In this document: positions 36,931 to 48,086 of the stretch, piece by piece
Numbering within the stretch: position 1 is the first letter of the stretch
Layout of the letters: each line of letters begins with the position of its first letter
Assembly (NCBI RefSeq): GCF_000321225.1
Contig: NW_004450285.1
Location: forward strand, 4,975,570 to 5,039,569
DNA: 64,000 bases
Direction of reading: 5' to 3'
DNA from: Odobenus rosmarus divergens
Taxonomy: Eukaryota > Chordata > Mammalia > Carnivora > Odobenidae
The notes under the pieces: generated by a model
Told to the model about the DNA's origin: nothing
Seen by the model: the letters and a program-made list of their open reading frames with translations, nothing else
The model's database searches: none
Translations under genes and position numbers: made by a program

Positions 36931-39653
36931 TTAGTCACCCCAGTACTCTTACTTCTTGACATTAGTGGGTTAAGGCTTAAATTTCATCCAATTTTGTTCT
37001 ATACCCGTAAAGGAATGCATTCCCAATTTAGGGGTTTATCAGAGAAAAAATGCTACCATTTTAAAAACAATTCTGTACAATGATTGACATTTAGAAAATT
37101 ATTATAGACTGTATGCATGTATGCATATATCGATCCGAAAAATACGTGTGATCTTTTCTTATCAGATGTAGAGACAACTAGAAAAGACATTACAGGAGGT
37201 CTTTTCTCTGAGAAATTACCAATTTAAAAAAATTTTTTTTCCTGCTTCAAGTCTATTTGCATGACTGTCATTTCTCTACCTTTTAATAAAGATTTACTTA
37301 TAATTCACACTGTGAAGGCACATAGCTAGGCAGAGATTGTGCAAGTCAGCAAAATGGTATTTTGTAGCAATTGACTGCTTTCTTGAAGTGAGAAAATCTA
37401 ACTTAGAGGGAAGAAAATGCTCAGATATCTATGCCCTCTGGCGTCTGTGAGTTGAGACTGCCCAATGTTGAGTTAAAAAGCACCCTATGTTCAGTACTGT
37501 CTTCCCTTACATTCTCCATGGTCTATCGAAGATCAGGACCCCATAGAATCTTCACTTCACCAGAGACTGGAACCTGAGTCTCCATTGACACAGGAGAGGA
37601 TTGCATAGTTCCTCCTTTTACAGTTGTTAACTGAGACATTTTCCGGGAGAACAAATTGGAATCCCTATGAGGTAACCTACTGGAATCAAGTCAGCTTCAT
37701 ACCATCCCTAATATTGCTTCAGTGATGTTTTTCATAGCAAGATTATGCTTGTTGTTTTCATAAAACACATGCAGAGCACACAAAACACAAAGGATTTGGC
37801 TATTATTTTCATTACACTCGTACCACTAAAACTGTTTTAAAAGAAGGATCTATTTTTTTTCCTTTTTAACCACCACTGATAGAAGCGTAACTGCCGAGAC
37901 AACTTTTTTTTTTTTTTTAATAGGGTCAGGGAATCTACTCGGAAGACTTAACTAACAAATTGTTTTTTCCCCATAGCTGAAATTGCTATGTTGCTTTTAA
38001 ATTTCCCAATCCAAATTAATGAACAATTTTCTCTGTAATATAAGAATGGCTCTGGCAGTGCAAAGATCAGAGCAGTCTCTTCTTCATTAAATTGGGCAAA
38101 GAGGATTCACTGGTTCTCAAACTGTTAAATGGATATTAGGGTTTTTAATGAATGGAACATTTATTTTTGTGCCAGCTCAACTAACAACATTGACATGATT
38201 AGCATACATTTTGGCAACTGTTCTAGCACAAGGTGTTAGTAAAAAGGGGCTTTTATCTTTGAGCTTAATTTACTTTAACTTTCCTTGTTATAAATGCTTT
38301 TAATGTGAATGAGATGTTTTTGTAAAGGAGATCCTGGCACAAGAAGTTATTCAGAAATATGTCTTTTTATTAATGTTATAGGCATTTCTCGTGCTAGAGA
38401 CAAAGCCTATACCCCCAAACACATGAACTTTCTTCAAATTTAGAAATAAATAGAATATTTTGTTACTTATACTCATGGTGAAATCACTGCACTTAGGAGG
38501 ATTTTTTTTTTAATTAATGGTGCTACTTATTTCATATGTAGTTCCTTCCTTTAAAAAAGGGAAAGAAGATATGAAAATGATTGGTAGAGGATGGTTTCCT
38601 CCATTGCTATACATCAATTATGAATGAAAAGTTTTGGGGGTTAAATGATCTTAGTTTCTAAGCTCAGGTGCCTCTGATACAGAAGGAATCTCCGATAAAA
38701 ATATATTTCCTTTTTGTAACAAACAGTACTGCCTCCTACACTTATTTATTCAAATTGTCAGACCGAAGAAAATAAGAAAAATGAGTTAATACAAATTCAA
38801 AAGGTCCTGGGTGTTTGCATTCAATTGTTTTTTGCAATGTATTTTTAAAATGTATTGAAAGCTATTGTAACACAGCTAACAAGGGATTTGTCAGAAGTAT
38901 GTAGTAAAATGAATGTTTATAGTGATACTAAGCCAAAAATTAATATGCATATGCTCATGCATGGGCATAAATTTTCATATGAACGCCTGTCAAACATCTA
39001 GGCATACTCTCTATCATACGTATGTGTCTCTATTTACACACATATTCAATGATTTACCCAATGTTTAATTGAGTAATGAATTAGTTTAATATAAACTTTA
39101 GCAAACAGAATATTTACACTTTACCCACATTTACCTTTAAAAGCAAACAAATGCCAATAACAGGCACTTCAGTGAAAGAACAAGCCCACGTTCAAATATA
39201 AATGGTAAAAATGAGAAAGAAATTATGAAAATATATACCTTTAATTTGCAGACATATAAACACGTTTGGTACAGTAAGACACATGAGGCCAAAAAAGTAG
39301 AATGATGCAGCTTAAGCTAACACATTCCTTGTTTACACAGATATTTTGCTATAGCTCTCATATCAAATAAAATTCCCAGCTCAACACAATGAAGTGAAAG
39401 AGATCAATCACTAAGGAACCAGCTTGCTTCATGGCAAAGGATTCAGTAAAAGCTAAGTTATCAAAGAAATCTGCTGCTGGGCTTACAAATAAACTCTTGG
39501 ACCTAATCCAAAGCCAAAGAAAGGAAGCCAGAAATGGTAGCCAACAAACCCAAACAACAACAAAAAGATAAGTATAACTTTTATATAAAGGGCCCAACTA
39601 AAACAACCGGTAGTGTACACTAGCTTCTAGAAGAATTCCATTTTAATATGATT
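36931..39653. other. Repeat-poor flank downstream of PCDH20
   Basis: No SINE, L1, L2 or MIR was recognised over about 2.7 kb, which is unusual for this window. Only T-runs (37904-37918 and about 38506) stand out. It may hold conserved regulatory DNA or distal 3'UTR. Confidence 0.4.
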
Positions 39654-40603
39654 TTTATTTTCTCATGTGATAAATGAGTTCAAGCACATAAAAACCTAAT
39701 ATATAACCCAAGTATGAAATACTACTGACGAGTTGTCAAAGCACCAAAATGTTGTGAACGCCTATGAAGCAACTAAGGATCGAAACAGGTCTTTGCTTGG
39801 CTGTTTCCCTTGGACACAATTTCCAGTTACAATGTCTATAAGGGAGAATATACACATTTCCCCTGTAATACTAGCAAGTGCAGTGGTAAAGGGAACAGAA
39901 AGCAATCTGAGTACACAGAAAGTGAAATACTCTTCAGCAGGTCAACTCTTCAACACGTGGCCATGTTTTCACCCTTTTGCTAAAAACAAATTGCGCTTCT
40001 TTGTGAGGCCTTCTCTTTCCAACTATACCTGATGTACTTGTGAGGTAATAAACATTCTGTTTACAAATGCATTTCTTTTCTTTCTTATCATACATTGAAG
40101 TGCGGTGAAATTCAGTTTATTTCAATTTCATATCTCTTAAATGGTAAAAACAATATATTTAAAATATACTCTTTCATTAATTTCATGTACAACAACTGTC
40201 CTGTACAATACCTCAAAACAGTTCCCTGCAAAGGAGCAGCTGATGCCCTCTTGTGGTTAAAGGACTTTTTAGACAAAAAAATGCAATGTACCATTTTCTT
40301 ACCTTATTCCCAGGTTCTTTCATTCTGCTTGGTGAATGAAAGCTGCAAATCATGTCCAAGCTTTTTTTTTTTTTTAATAACAGTTGTATAGCTGTTAGTA
40401 CTAATTTTCATTAAAAAATGCTGTACACATTTTATAACCTCTGATTTTGAATTTAAAAACCTGTAAACAGCTTACTTACAATATAGTACAAGTTATAAAT
40501 TAGTCATCCTTCATTGGAACTGTCATCTACACACTCTTGTTTAAGGTGATGAAGACTACCCAAAGTCAGCTAAAACATCTCTGTCTTATTCCACGATGAA
40601 ATA
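39654..40603 (-). other. PCDH20: Probable PCDH20 3'UTR with candidate poly(A) signals
   Basis: Downstream of the stop there are AATAAA hexamers on the minus strand at 40116-40121 (about 490 bases after the stop) and 39654-39659 (about 950 bases). Further ones occur at 38745-38750 and 38366-38371. No repeats were recognised in the interval. The end chosen here is a guess; RNA evidence would decide. Confidence 0.4.
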
Positions 40604-43327
40604 TCAAATATTAGAAATAGCCATTGGTTTCCTCTCTCTCATATGCAAGTCAATTTTTCCTTTGAGTGGAATTTGTACGTCCAAATTTTCATCTTCCCTG
40701 TGATGGTTTTTCCCTCTCCTTAAACAGATGTATATGCCCATCCCTGTTACAAGTGTGATAGAACCCAAGCTTATTACAGACAGAGCCACTAGGGTGGGCA
40801 CACAGGACACAGCCTCGACTTTCCTATGAGTTGGTTCTATTGAGATCTGTGGTTCTTTCTCCTCTATATTAATCTCTGGTTCCTTTCTTAAAAGACTCTC
40901 AATGTAGCTCTCGTTACTGACAGTGTCATTGACAAACAGGTTCACCATGACTGTGGAATGGAGAGGTTCGGGATAACCATGGTCACTCACTTTCACCAGT
41001 AAACGATGGAGTCCATAGTCTGTCTGCAGCAATGCCTCTTCCAAAGTAATGTTGCCGGTTTTAGGGTCAATCCTAAAGGACTCAGGCCTAGGACCCCTTC
41101 TTCCTATGATGCTGTAAGCTATGACAGCATTCATGCCTGTGTCTTTGTCAACGGCGTAGACCTCTGTAACTGGGGAGCCGGGGAGAGTAGAAGGCAGTAC
41201 CAACAGGTAGGACATGTTGGACTGAGGAAATAGAACCAGAGGAGGGTTGTCATTGATATCTAGAAGGAGAATTGTGATTTTTGCAGTCGAAGAGAGGGCC
41301 GGCTCTCCCCCATCAACAGCTTCGACCCACAACGTATAGGAGCTTTGCTGCTCTCTGTCCAAAGAGACTTTAGCTCTCAACATGCCCTTCCCTGTGTCTA
41401 TGACAAAAATATCACTCTGGTTCACCACTGAGAGGGCAACCCATCCATTTCGTCCAGCATCGGCATCTGTGACACTAATTACCCCAATTTCACCATATCC
41501 TGGAAAGTTTTCTGGCACAAAAAAGCTGAAGTCCTTGTTGATAAACCTAGGGCTGTTGTCATTTTTATCCAGCACAGTGAGAACCACAGTGGCAACTGAT
41601 TCTCTGGGTGGCTTCCCAGAGTCAACAGCTCTGACTGTGTACCTGTACTTTTCTTTCTCTTCTCGGTCCAGCTGAGTGGAAACTGTCAGAATTCCTGTGA
41701 CACTGTCTAAGGAAAAATATGAGGGGGCATCAGGTCCCAGGAAATAGGAAACTTGGCCTCTCTCTTCACTGTCAGCATCCGTCGCATACAGCTTAGTCAA
41801 AAAGGCATGGGGCGCGTTGTTTTCTTCAATAGTTAGTTCCAGCAAGGGCTGCAGGAAAATAGGAGCATTGTCATTGTCATCTAAAAGTTGCACTTTAATA
41901 ATTTTTTTGACATGAAATCCCTCAGAGTTCCAGGCTACCACAGCTATTTCATAGAACTGCTGTAGCTCATAGTCCATCGGTTTTGTGGTTTCCAGCAAAT
42001 ATTCATTATTGTACGGTTTGTAGGGTGATAACCTAAATGGTCCTTCACCGTCCAGGTAGCAGTTCACCTTGTATTTACCTTCTGGATCTCTTATGGTGAA
42101 GAATGCAATCGGAGTGTTAATAGGCTCCAGTTCTTTCAGGTAAACAACATCATCTACCTCATTTGCTATATAACGAGGAACAATTTCAGGTGGCCTGAAG
42201 ATGACTTTGATAATGGTCACCAGGGCCGTGGTCACAGCAGGGATGCAGCCTGGCCCGTTAGCAAGGATGGTGAGCTTGTGCGTTTGCAGAACACTTCCCC
42301 CAATCTTACTGAAAAGTTTAATGACTCCGGTGGTCTCGTCCAGATGGAATAAATCCTTGGATGCTTGTGGAACTTTCTGGCTGTAAGCATAAGTGATCTG
42401 AGCATTGGTTCCCAAGTCTCTATCCACGGCCTGGACAGCTGCAACTGGGGTGCCCACTGTAGCATTCCCAAACACAGTGACATTGATTTGTGAGTCCGTG
42501 AAGAGAGGGCAATTGTCATTAATGTCAGTTATGCCGATGGTGAGTGTGGCGCTGCCCAACAGGGGTGGAGACCCGCCATCCTCCGCTATGATGATGCTCA
42601 CGTACTGGTCCTGGGTCTCCCTATCCAACAGTCCCATGACAATTAGGTAGGGAGTGCGCTCCCCGTTCTCATTCTCCTCCACATCCAAGGTGAACATGCG
42701 ATGGTAGTCCAGTAAGCGGTAGGTCTGCACCCCGTTCGTGCCTATATCTGGGTCCATGGCAGGATGCTCTATGGCCAGCCGGGTGTTTATAGGTGCATTT
42801 TCTGGGACCCAAACCGAGATTTGGGAAACGGGGAACTGCGGGGCATTGTCATTGATGTCCCGGATAGCGATTTTCACCTTCACAAACCTAAAGTATTCCT
42901 GAGGCAGGACCAGTACATCCAAAAGCAAAAGACAAGAGTCAGAGGAAGGGGAGGAGGAGATGGAAATGCTGCCGCCCCAGGCTCCTCCACCTCCTTCAAG
43001 ACACAGGGCCTCCCGGTCGATCTCCTGGGCAGAAGTGTGCAGCTCCCCGGAGCGGTTGTCCAGGGTCACGTACTGGCCACTCAGTCCCCGGGAGGCCAGG
43101 CTGAAGGAGAGAGGGGGGTTCCGCTCCGCGACGGGGCGCTCCGGCAGCTGCGACAACTGGTCCTGCCTCCCGGCGGCGCGGGGCACTAGCCGCAGGTCCT
43201 CGGCCAGGCTGCCGATGAGCACCCCCGCGGGCAGTCCCTCGTTCAGGCTGTACAGAAGCTCCGTGGCCCGGCTGTAACTCGCGAGGCAGGTGAAGGGTCC
43301 CACGAAGAGGAAAAACAGAAACAGAGG
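40604..43327 (-). CDS. PCDH20: PCDH20 exon 2: protocadherin-20, main coding exon
   Basis: This exon encodes residues 45-951 of protocadherin-20, a single-pass cell-adhesion protein of the non-clustered protocadherin group. It opens at an acceptor (CAG at 43328-43330 behind a pyrimidine-rich tract) and ends at TGA 40604-40606. The first residues form a hydrophobic signal-peptide core (LFLFFLFVG). Seven cadherin repeats follow, at roughly 60-209, 210-320, 321-427, 428-535, 536-639, 640-742 and 743-845. Calcium-binding DxNDNxP linkers are visible near 201, 312, 527, 631 and 734; the linker after repeat 3 (about 419-428) lacks the motif. N-glycosylation sequons lie near 135, 326, 332, 680, 748, 803, 844 and 849. 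The membrane span is about 887-913 and is followed by basic residues and a tail of about 38 residues. The exon is intact, with no frameshift or premature stop. Identification rests on near-identity to the remembered human protein, including the C-terminus. Confidence 0.97.
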   Translation of the reverse strand, partial: PLFLFFLFVGPFTCLASYSRATELLYSLNEGLPAGVLIGSLAEDLRLVPRAAGRQDQLSQLPERPVAERNPPLSFSLASRGLSGQYVTLDNRSGELHTSAQEIDREALCLEGGGGAWGGSISISSSPSSDSCLLLLDVLVLPQEYFRFVKVKIAIRDINDNAPQFPVSQISVWVPENAPINTRLAIEHPAMDPDIGTNGVQTYRLLDYHRMFTLDVEENENGERTPYLIVMGLLDRETQDQYVSIIIAEDGGSPPLLGSATLTIGITDINDNCPLFTDSQINVTVFGNATVGTPVAAVQAVDRDLGTNAQITYAYSQKVPQASKDLFHLDETTGVIKLFSKIGGSVLQTHKLTILANGPGCIPAVTTALVTIIKVIFRPPEIVPRYIANEVDDVVYLKELEPINTPIAFFTIRDPEGKYKVNCYLDGEGPFRLSPYKPYNNEYLLETTKPMDYELQQFYEIAVVAWNSEGFHVKKIIKVQLLDDNDNAPIFLQPLLELTIEENNAPHAFLTKLYATDADSEERGQVSYFLGPDAPSYFSLDSVTGILTVSTQLDREEKEKYRYTVRAVDSGKPPRESVATVVLTVLDKNDNSPRFINKDFSFFVPENFPGYGEIGVISVTDADAGRNGWVALSVVNQSDIFVIDTGKGMLRAKVSLDREQQSSYTLWVEAVDGGEPALSSTAKITILLLDINDNPPLVLFPQSNMSYLLVLPSTLPGSPVTEVYAVDKDTGMNAVIAYSIIGRRGPRPESFRIDPKTGNITLEEALLQTDYGLHRLLVKVSDHGYPEPLHSTVMVNLFVNDTVSNESYIESLLRKEPEINIEEKEPQISIEPTHRKVEAVSCVPTLVALSVISLGSITLVTGMGIYICLRRGKNHHREDENLDVQIPLKGKIDLHMRERKPMAISNI

Positions 43328-44429
43328 CTGAAAGTGGGGGGGGGGAGGGGAGAAGGCTCGTTACACACACGCGGGACCACGGAGATCGGAGTCAGAAACC
43401 AGGGCCACATTTAAAGTGGAAAAAAAAAAAGAAAGAAAGAAACCAGGGCCACAAGGTCATATTTGCCCGCATCCCCATTACCAAAGGCAAACCCTCTAGT
43501 CAGAGAGGGATGAAGAGGAAACAAGCTGCAAAGAGATCTAGGGGGCAACACTGTCGTCAAAACTTATTTTTTTCTGTTCACTTTCTACCCTCCCCCCTCC
43601 TTTCCCCCGCTCCTCATCAGCACTCTTATTCAGTTAATAATCGGAATCCCAAACATAAAGCTTCCCTGGAAACACACGCCAGAGTGGAGAGCACTCAACT
43701 CAGGGACTGCGCGACGCCGCAGGGAAACCACCGGGTAGGTCATGGAGAGGGAGGAGGTGGGTAGAGGAGAGGACTGAGCGATGATGGGCAATTCATCCAT
43801 TTATTTCCCATTGAAATGTTTCTACCACTAAGGTCTCCGGAACGCGTAATGTGTCACATCCCTTATTATGAGAACACCGTCACCACCAACAATATCAATA
43901 ATAATAATATGGAAAACATAGCGACACTTTCCCTTTGGAAGCACTCCCGCCCCATTAAATAAACACTTTAGGTCAGAGAAGTGATTTTCATTTTAGCTCT
44001 CATCTAGTGTCAAATCGAAAGAATCTGGATCTCAACCTCCTATGAAGCCCTTCCTAATCCCCCTCCCCTAAGGAAAAAGAAGTAAACGCGGAAAATGCTT
44101 ACGCAAAAAAACAATTTGTCAATTACAGTGGACAGTCCTAGCAGGTGCCGACAGCAGGAAACCTCCTCACCCCTGTATCTCAAGCGGATCGAGCCCCCCC
44201 ACCTCATCTGCCTACATTTCTATTTCAGAAACTTCCTCTCCCGACCCAAGGACTTGCCTATTTCTTGCTAAAATGGAGACACCTTATCCCAAACTCCCTT
44301 TCCCTCCCCCCCAACCTTCCCGTAAAGTTTGGATTAAGGGAAAAGGTTTGAAAAACCATCGGAAGTAGGGACTGCCTCACAGCACAGCAACTTGTCGGGG
44401 TTGCAGGGCTCCCGGACCCCAACCCTTAC
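43328..44429 (-). other. PCDH20: PCDH20 intron 1 (1,102 bp, GT-AG, phase 0)
   Basis: The donor is gtaagg and the acceptor a C/T-rich tract ending in ttTCAG. The intron holds a 10-G run (43336-43345) on the plus strand and an A-rich insert flanked by a 16-bp direct repeat (43394-43453). No coding potential in phase with the gene and no SINE or L1 body was seen inside it. Confidence 0.85.
43394..43453. repeat. 16-bp direct repeat flanking an A-rich insert in the PCDH20 intron
   Basis: AGAAACCAGGGCCACA occurs at 43394-43409 and 43438-43453, identical. Between them are 28 bases: TTTAAAGTGG, an 11-A run, then GAAAGAA. Confidence 0.95.
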
Positions 44430-44561
44430 CGGCAGGTTTCTGTGGCTGATGCTGCTCCTGGGACGACTTAGACGCCCCATATCCAGGCGCGGGAGCCAGG
44501 TCGCCGGGCACCAGCTCACTGCCAGGGCCCGCGAGCTGCGCGCCTTCCCTCCGCCGCGCAT
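44430..44561 (-). CDS. PCDH20: PCDH20 exon 1: N-terminus of protocadherin-20
   Basis: This first coding exon gives 44 residues and ends at a consensus donor (CCG followed by gtaagg, 44424-44429) in phase 0. Joined to exon 2 it yields 951 residues, the length I recall for human PCDH20. I chose the ATG at 44559-44561, which has G at -3 and C at +4. A second in-frame ATG at 44478-44480 begins MGRLSRP and has a better context (G at -3, G at +4). From that start the protein would be 924 residues, with the hydrophobic signal core at about residues 18-33, which suits a signal peptide better than residues 45-60. The frame stays open further upstream to 44633, but only from a TTG, so no earlier ATG is available. 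Which start is used cannot be settled from the DNA alone. Confidence 0.88.
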
Positions 44562-44578
44562 TCCCAGGGAGGCTGCAG

Positions 44579-44629
44579 TCAGCGCGCTCCTGGCGGGAGG
44601 GCGGCTGAAGACACTCCCTCTCTGTTCAT
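44579..44629 (-). other. Upstream ORF (16 codons) ahead of the PCDH20 start
   Basis: An ATG at 44627-44629 opens a 16-codon frame that closes with TGA at 44579-44581, 17 bases before the main ATG and in a different frame. If transcription starts upstream of it, it could lower initiation at the first main ATG and favour re-initiation downstream. Nothing shows that it is translated. Confidence 0.35.
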
Positions 44630-44656
44630 GCAAATCGCTGGGGAACTTCAGCCAAT
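44628..44656. promoter_or_regulatory. Octamer (ATGCAAAT) and CCAAT motifs
   Basis: A perfect POU-factor octamer ATGCAAAT lies at 44628-44635 and a CCAAT box at 44652-44656, both on the plus strand. They sit 70-95 bp upstream of the first PCDH20 ATG, inside the CpG island. Both are short matches. The octamer overlaps the upstream-ORF start, so it may be transcribed rather than promoter sequence. Confidence 0.3.
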
Positions 44657-44900
44657 AGTCACTGGCTCGTCAATTAAGGACGGGAGCTAAAGGGAGGCAG
44701 AAAGGCGCGGGGCAGAAGGGCACCGTCATGGTTTCCTTCCCCGGGCGCAGCTAAGTCCCGACCCCGCCGGGGGACCCGGAACGGGGGACTTGCCTCCGAA
44801 GACTGCGACCAGGCGCCCCCCGGTCGGGCACCGGAGTGCGTGCCCACCAGCCTCCCTCCTCGCCGCACCAGTCAGAACCCAAGTCCACAGGTTGCGAGCG

Positions 44901-47593
44901 CGAGAGGGAGAGTTAGAATAAATAAATAAGCCCGCATGTATATCTGAATATATAGAGAGAGGAAGTCTGCGCTACAGAGCAGCCACAGGAGCGATCCCCA
45001 AAACGCTTGCTTTGCTACCAGTTCTTCGGAGACACTTGCATCCAGCCCTGTGTGCACAGAGAAAGAAAAGCCGCGCTTCTCTGCGGAGGGAAGGAATTTC
45101 AAACTCTTTTTAAGGTGGTTTGAGCCGGAAAAGCAAATAGATGAATTCGGGGAGGGTTTTGACATGCTCTAATTTTGAATCTTCGCTGTTGGTGGTGGCA
45201 GAGCTTCTGCTAGTTTCCTAGTTGGAGGCGCAAGGGTCTCTGGGTGTCTGCCTTGTGGTCTTACTCTAGAGGCAGTTGTGGCTTCTGGCCAAGGAAGGGA
45301 AAGAGCCCAGGGGGAAAGTGGAAACAATTGTGTGGTAACTAACACAAGTAGTTCGGCCTGCTGGCAATTTTAACATACTTCTCAAAGGGAGGCATTTCCT
45401 TTTTTCACTCACTGACGCTTTGGTAAAAAATTGGTTACTTTTCATTTCAAATTATTGCTTTTTTTCTTTCCCTTGGAATGCTTACTGGGAAAGTGGCCCT
45501 TTAGAAAGGAATCCTGGAGGGGTGTGGTGCAAAAATGCTTGGATATTTCCTCTGATTCTCACACTAAAGAGCCATGTGACCTGTTTCTTTATAAAATCAG
45601 GGCTGGTGAGAGACTCCAGTGAATTAAGTCTGCGAAACACTTTTTGATCTGCAGGGTGCCGTATAAATAATGGAAAAGACCATTGGCATTTCCCTGAGTA
45701 GACATTTCTCTTCATCACTGGGTTTCCAGATAGCCTCTGCACTGTCCTGAACATAAAATCCTCCCCACCGAATATTTAGTGACTGAGCCCAGAATAGAAA
45801 AATCTTTCTCTTGGGTCAGAGATAGATCTGACATCCTGTGCTTTACATAGGAACCACTTTAATTTTCCTATTCTACCTTATACTAACTAGAATTTAAATT
45901 GGTTGGCTGAACTAATTGTTTTCCTCCTTTTTATTTTCTCTCCATCTCTGCTAATTCTAGAGACATGGAGTCCTAAATATTGACAACACACTACATCAAA
46001 ACATCTGGTGTGTGTAACAGTTGCTTATTGCACAAATGGGACCATACATGGAGTCCACAAACAAAATTCCCTATAATACATGGATCTGGCATGGATCATA
46101 TGGATCTGATATATAAAATTAGCCCCTTTAAGCTCTTTAGAATGAAACTGGAGTGCTGGTGAAGAGGTGAACACACAGAGGAACATGTACACGTGGGTGT
46201 GAAGCCGTTTTACAACTGGTAAAGCACAGTCAGGGAAGTAGGATGTATCTCTTCTTCAGCTGCTAATTCTGCCCTCCAGATGAACTTTTACCATAACTGG
46301 TAAATATTTATTTACTGAGGGATCTCTAGTTGAAACATGTCCAACTCCAAAAATCAGTACCAAGCTGCTTCAGAAATGTGTTTATGTCTTCGCAGCGCTC
46401 AATACCCACATCTTCTGGAAGTTTGGGGCACACGGCCAGAAGCAGGCCATACGTCCCCAGTGAGAGTACACGCAGGCTGGACCCACAGTCTGAATTAATT
46501 TTACATCTATACAGACAGCAACTGTGATAGACTGTATATCCCCCTTACAGTTCATGCCCTCTCTTATAGGTTAAAATCACTCCACCTTATACTTTGGTGG
46601 AAACATAGGAATCTCTTTCCTTAATTTGTCCTTTGTTTACAATGACACTACAAAGGAGCTGTCGTTTGTGAAGACAATCCAGTTTAAGTGAAATCGCCTC
46701 TTTGTAATTATTTTGTTGACTGTCTTTAATTTTCCGTGGACTCTTAAGCTTTTTCTTTCTCTACTTTGCAGTGGATAATTTGGCACAGATGCACCATTTT
46801 CAAGTGTCCCCATACCACATCCCAGCAGAGTTTTGGTCTTCTCACCATATCATCCAGCTGATCTCTATGGAAAAGTTTAGTGCTTCTCCTCCCCTTCATA
46901 AAGTAGGCAAGAAATTAAATCTATGTATTCTATAATACATAGGTTTAGCAATAACTTTTCTAGAGTGTTTCTAAAAAGCATGACCATATGAAATATAATG
47001 GAAGTTGAAACACAGAAGTTAAACCTTCTGGAGATAATGTTTAGAATGACAATAATAAGTCCCATTGCTTTGTGATTGCAAAGTCCCTGGATGGAAGTTT
47101 GTCATCAAAACTGGAAGACCTTGGCACAATTTGAGGTAAAACCTTCATGTCACAATCCAAACTGTTAACTGAGCTACTTGTTATTATCTTTCCTTTTTGA
47201 AGATCTAAGCAGAGGTTTCCTGCAGGGTTATACTGTAATTGGGCCTCAGGAAGAAAAAAAAAAAAAAGGCCAAATACCCTTCTTTCTTCTCCTGTACCTT
47301 CATCCTGGGTATGGTGAAAACATTCCCAAACTCCTGTCCCTTATGATGCCAGCCCTGTGACCTACCATCTGGTGTCACATATTTCTTCTAAAGATGATCT
47401 GGAGAACTTCTGTGCTATTCCTCCCTTGAAAATAATATTTACGAACTTCTCAGATGTCTCAGTTGCTCTGGTCTGCTTCCCAGGTGTTTTGTAAAAATTG
47501 ATCTGGAAGAATAGTTAGATTATATGCCTCCCAAGCCTATTTTTTCTTTAGACAAGGAAAACAATTTTATACAATAGATGGTACACTGAGCAG
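44901..47593. other. Repeat-poor flank upstream of PCDH20
   Basis: About 2.7 kb with no recognised SINE or LINE. A TATA-like AATATATAG lies at 44947-44955, about 390 bp upstream of the first ATG, but it is only a weak candidate. Open frames here (for example 44872-45165) have no domain and are probably chance. Confidence 0.4.
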
Positions 47594-47775
47594 AGCCAGG
47601 AAATTTGGATTCCATTCTTTGAGTTGCTGCTAGGTTACCGTGTGACTTTAGGTAAGTAATCACACCTCTCTGTTTCAAATTTCCTATAAATACACCCCTA
47701 CATACTACATGGACTTATATGCATTAAATGACTTACCTAATATCTGTCATTAACAGACACTGAATAATGATACAC
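47594..47775 (+). mobile_element. MIR
   Basis: GCCAGGAAATTTGGATTCC, TTACCGTGTGACTTTAGGTAAG and TAATCACACCTCTCTGTTTC follow the MIR core in plus orientation. Confidence 0.75.
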
Positions 47776-47886
47776 AGGTGACTCTGATAATTATTTACTG
47801 CATGATCTCACTGAAGGTTAGTAATAATTTTCATTTACTGCAAGGCTTCTCCCCTTGTAGTCTTATCTCTTTATAAAGTGTGAGCA

Positions 47887-48086
47887 CGGGCGCCTGGGTG
47901 GCTCAGTTGGTTAAGCGACTGCCTTCGGCTCAGGTCATGATCCTGGAGTCCCGGGATCGAGTCCCGCATTGGGCTCCCTGCTCAGCAGGGAGTCTGCTTC
48001 TCCCTCTGACCCTCTTCCCTCTCGTGCTCTCTATCTCTCATTCTCTCTCTCTCAAATAAATAAATAAAATCTTTAAAAAAAAAAAA
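47887..48086 (+). mobile_element. CAN-SINE, recent-looking, near-consensus
   Basis: GGGCGCCTGGGTGGCTCAG head, intact CT-rich body, CAAATAAATAAATAAAATC tail and A-run. Perfect 14-bp target duplication ATAAAGTGTGAGCA at 47873-47886 and 48087-48100. Confidence 0.96.

Larger units (their letters stand above)
44390..44900. promoter_or_regulatory. PCDH20: CpG island over PCDH20 exon 1 and promoter side
   Basis: CG dinucleotides are dense here (for example around 44500-44610 and 44700-44890), in sharp contrast to the AT-rich flanks. The island covers the first coding exon and runs upstream of the gene. A second CG-rich block lies inside the start of exon 2 (about 42950-43260). This is the expected promoter class for PCDH20. 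The transcription start itself is not identifiable from sequence. Confidence 0.75.

Noticed and set aside
42764..43370. Long frames overlapping the start of PCDH20 exon 2 in other frames
   Set aside because: Shadows of a GC-rich real coding exon.
44872..45165. 97-codon minus-strand frame upstream of PCDH20
   Set aside because: No domain and no splice link to the gene; lies in 5' flanking DNA.
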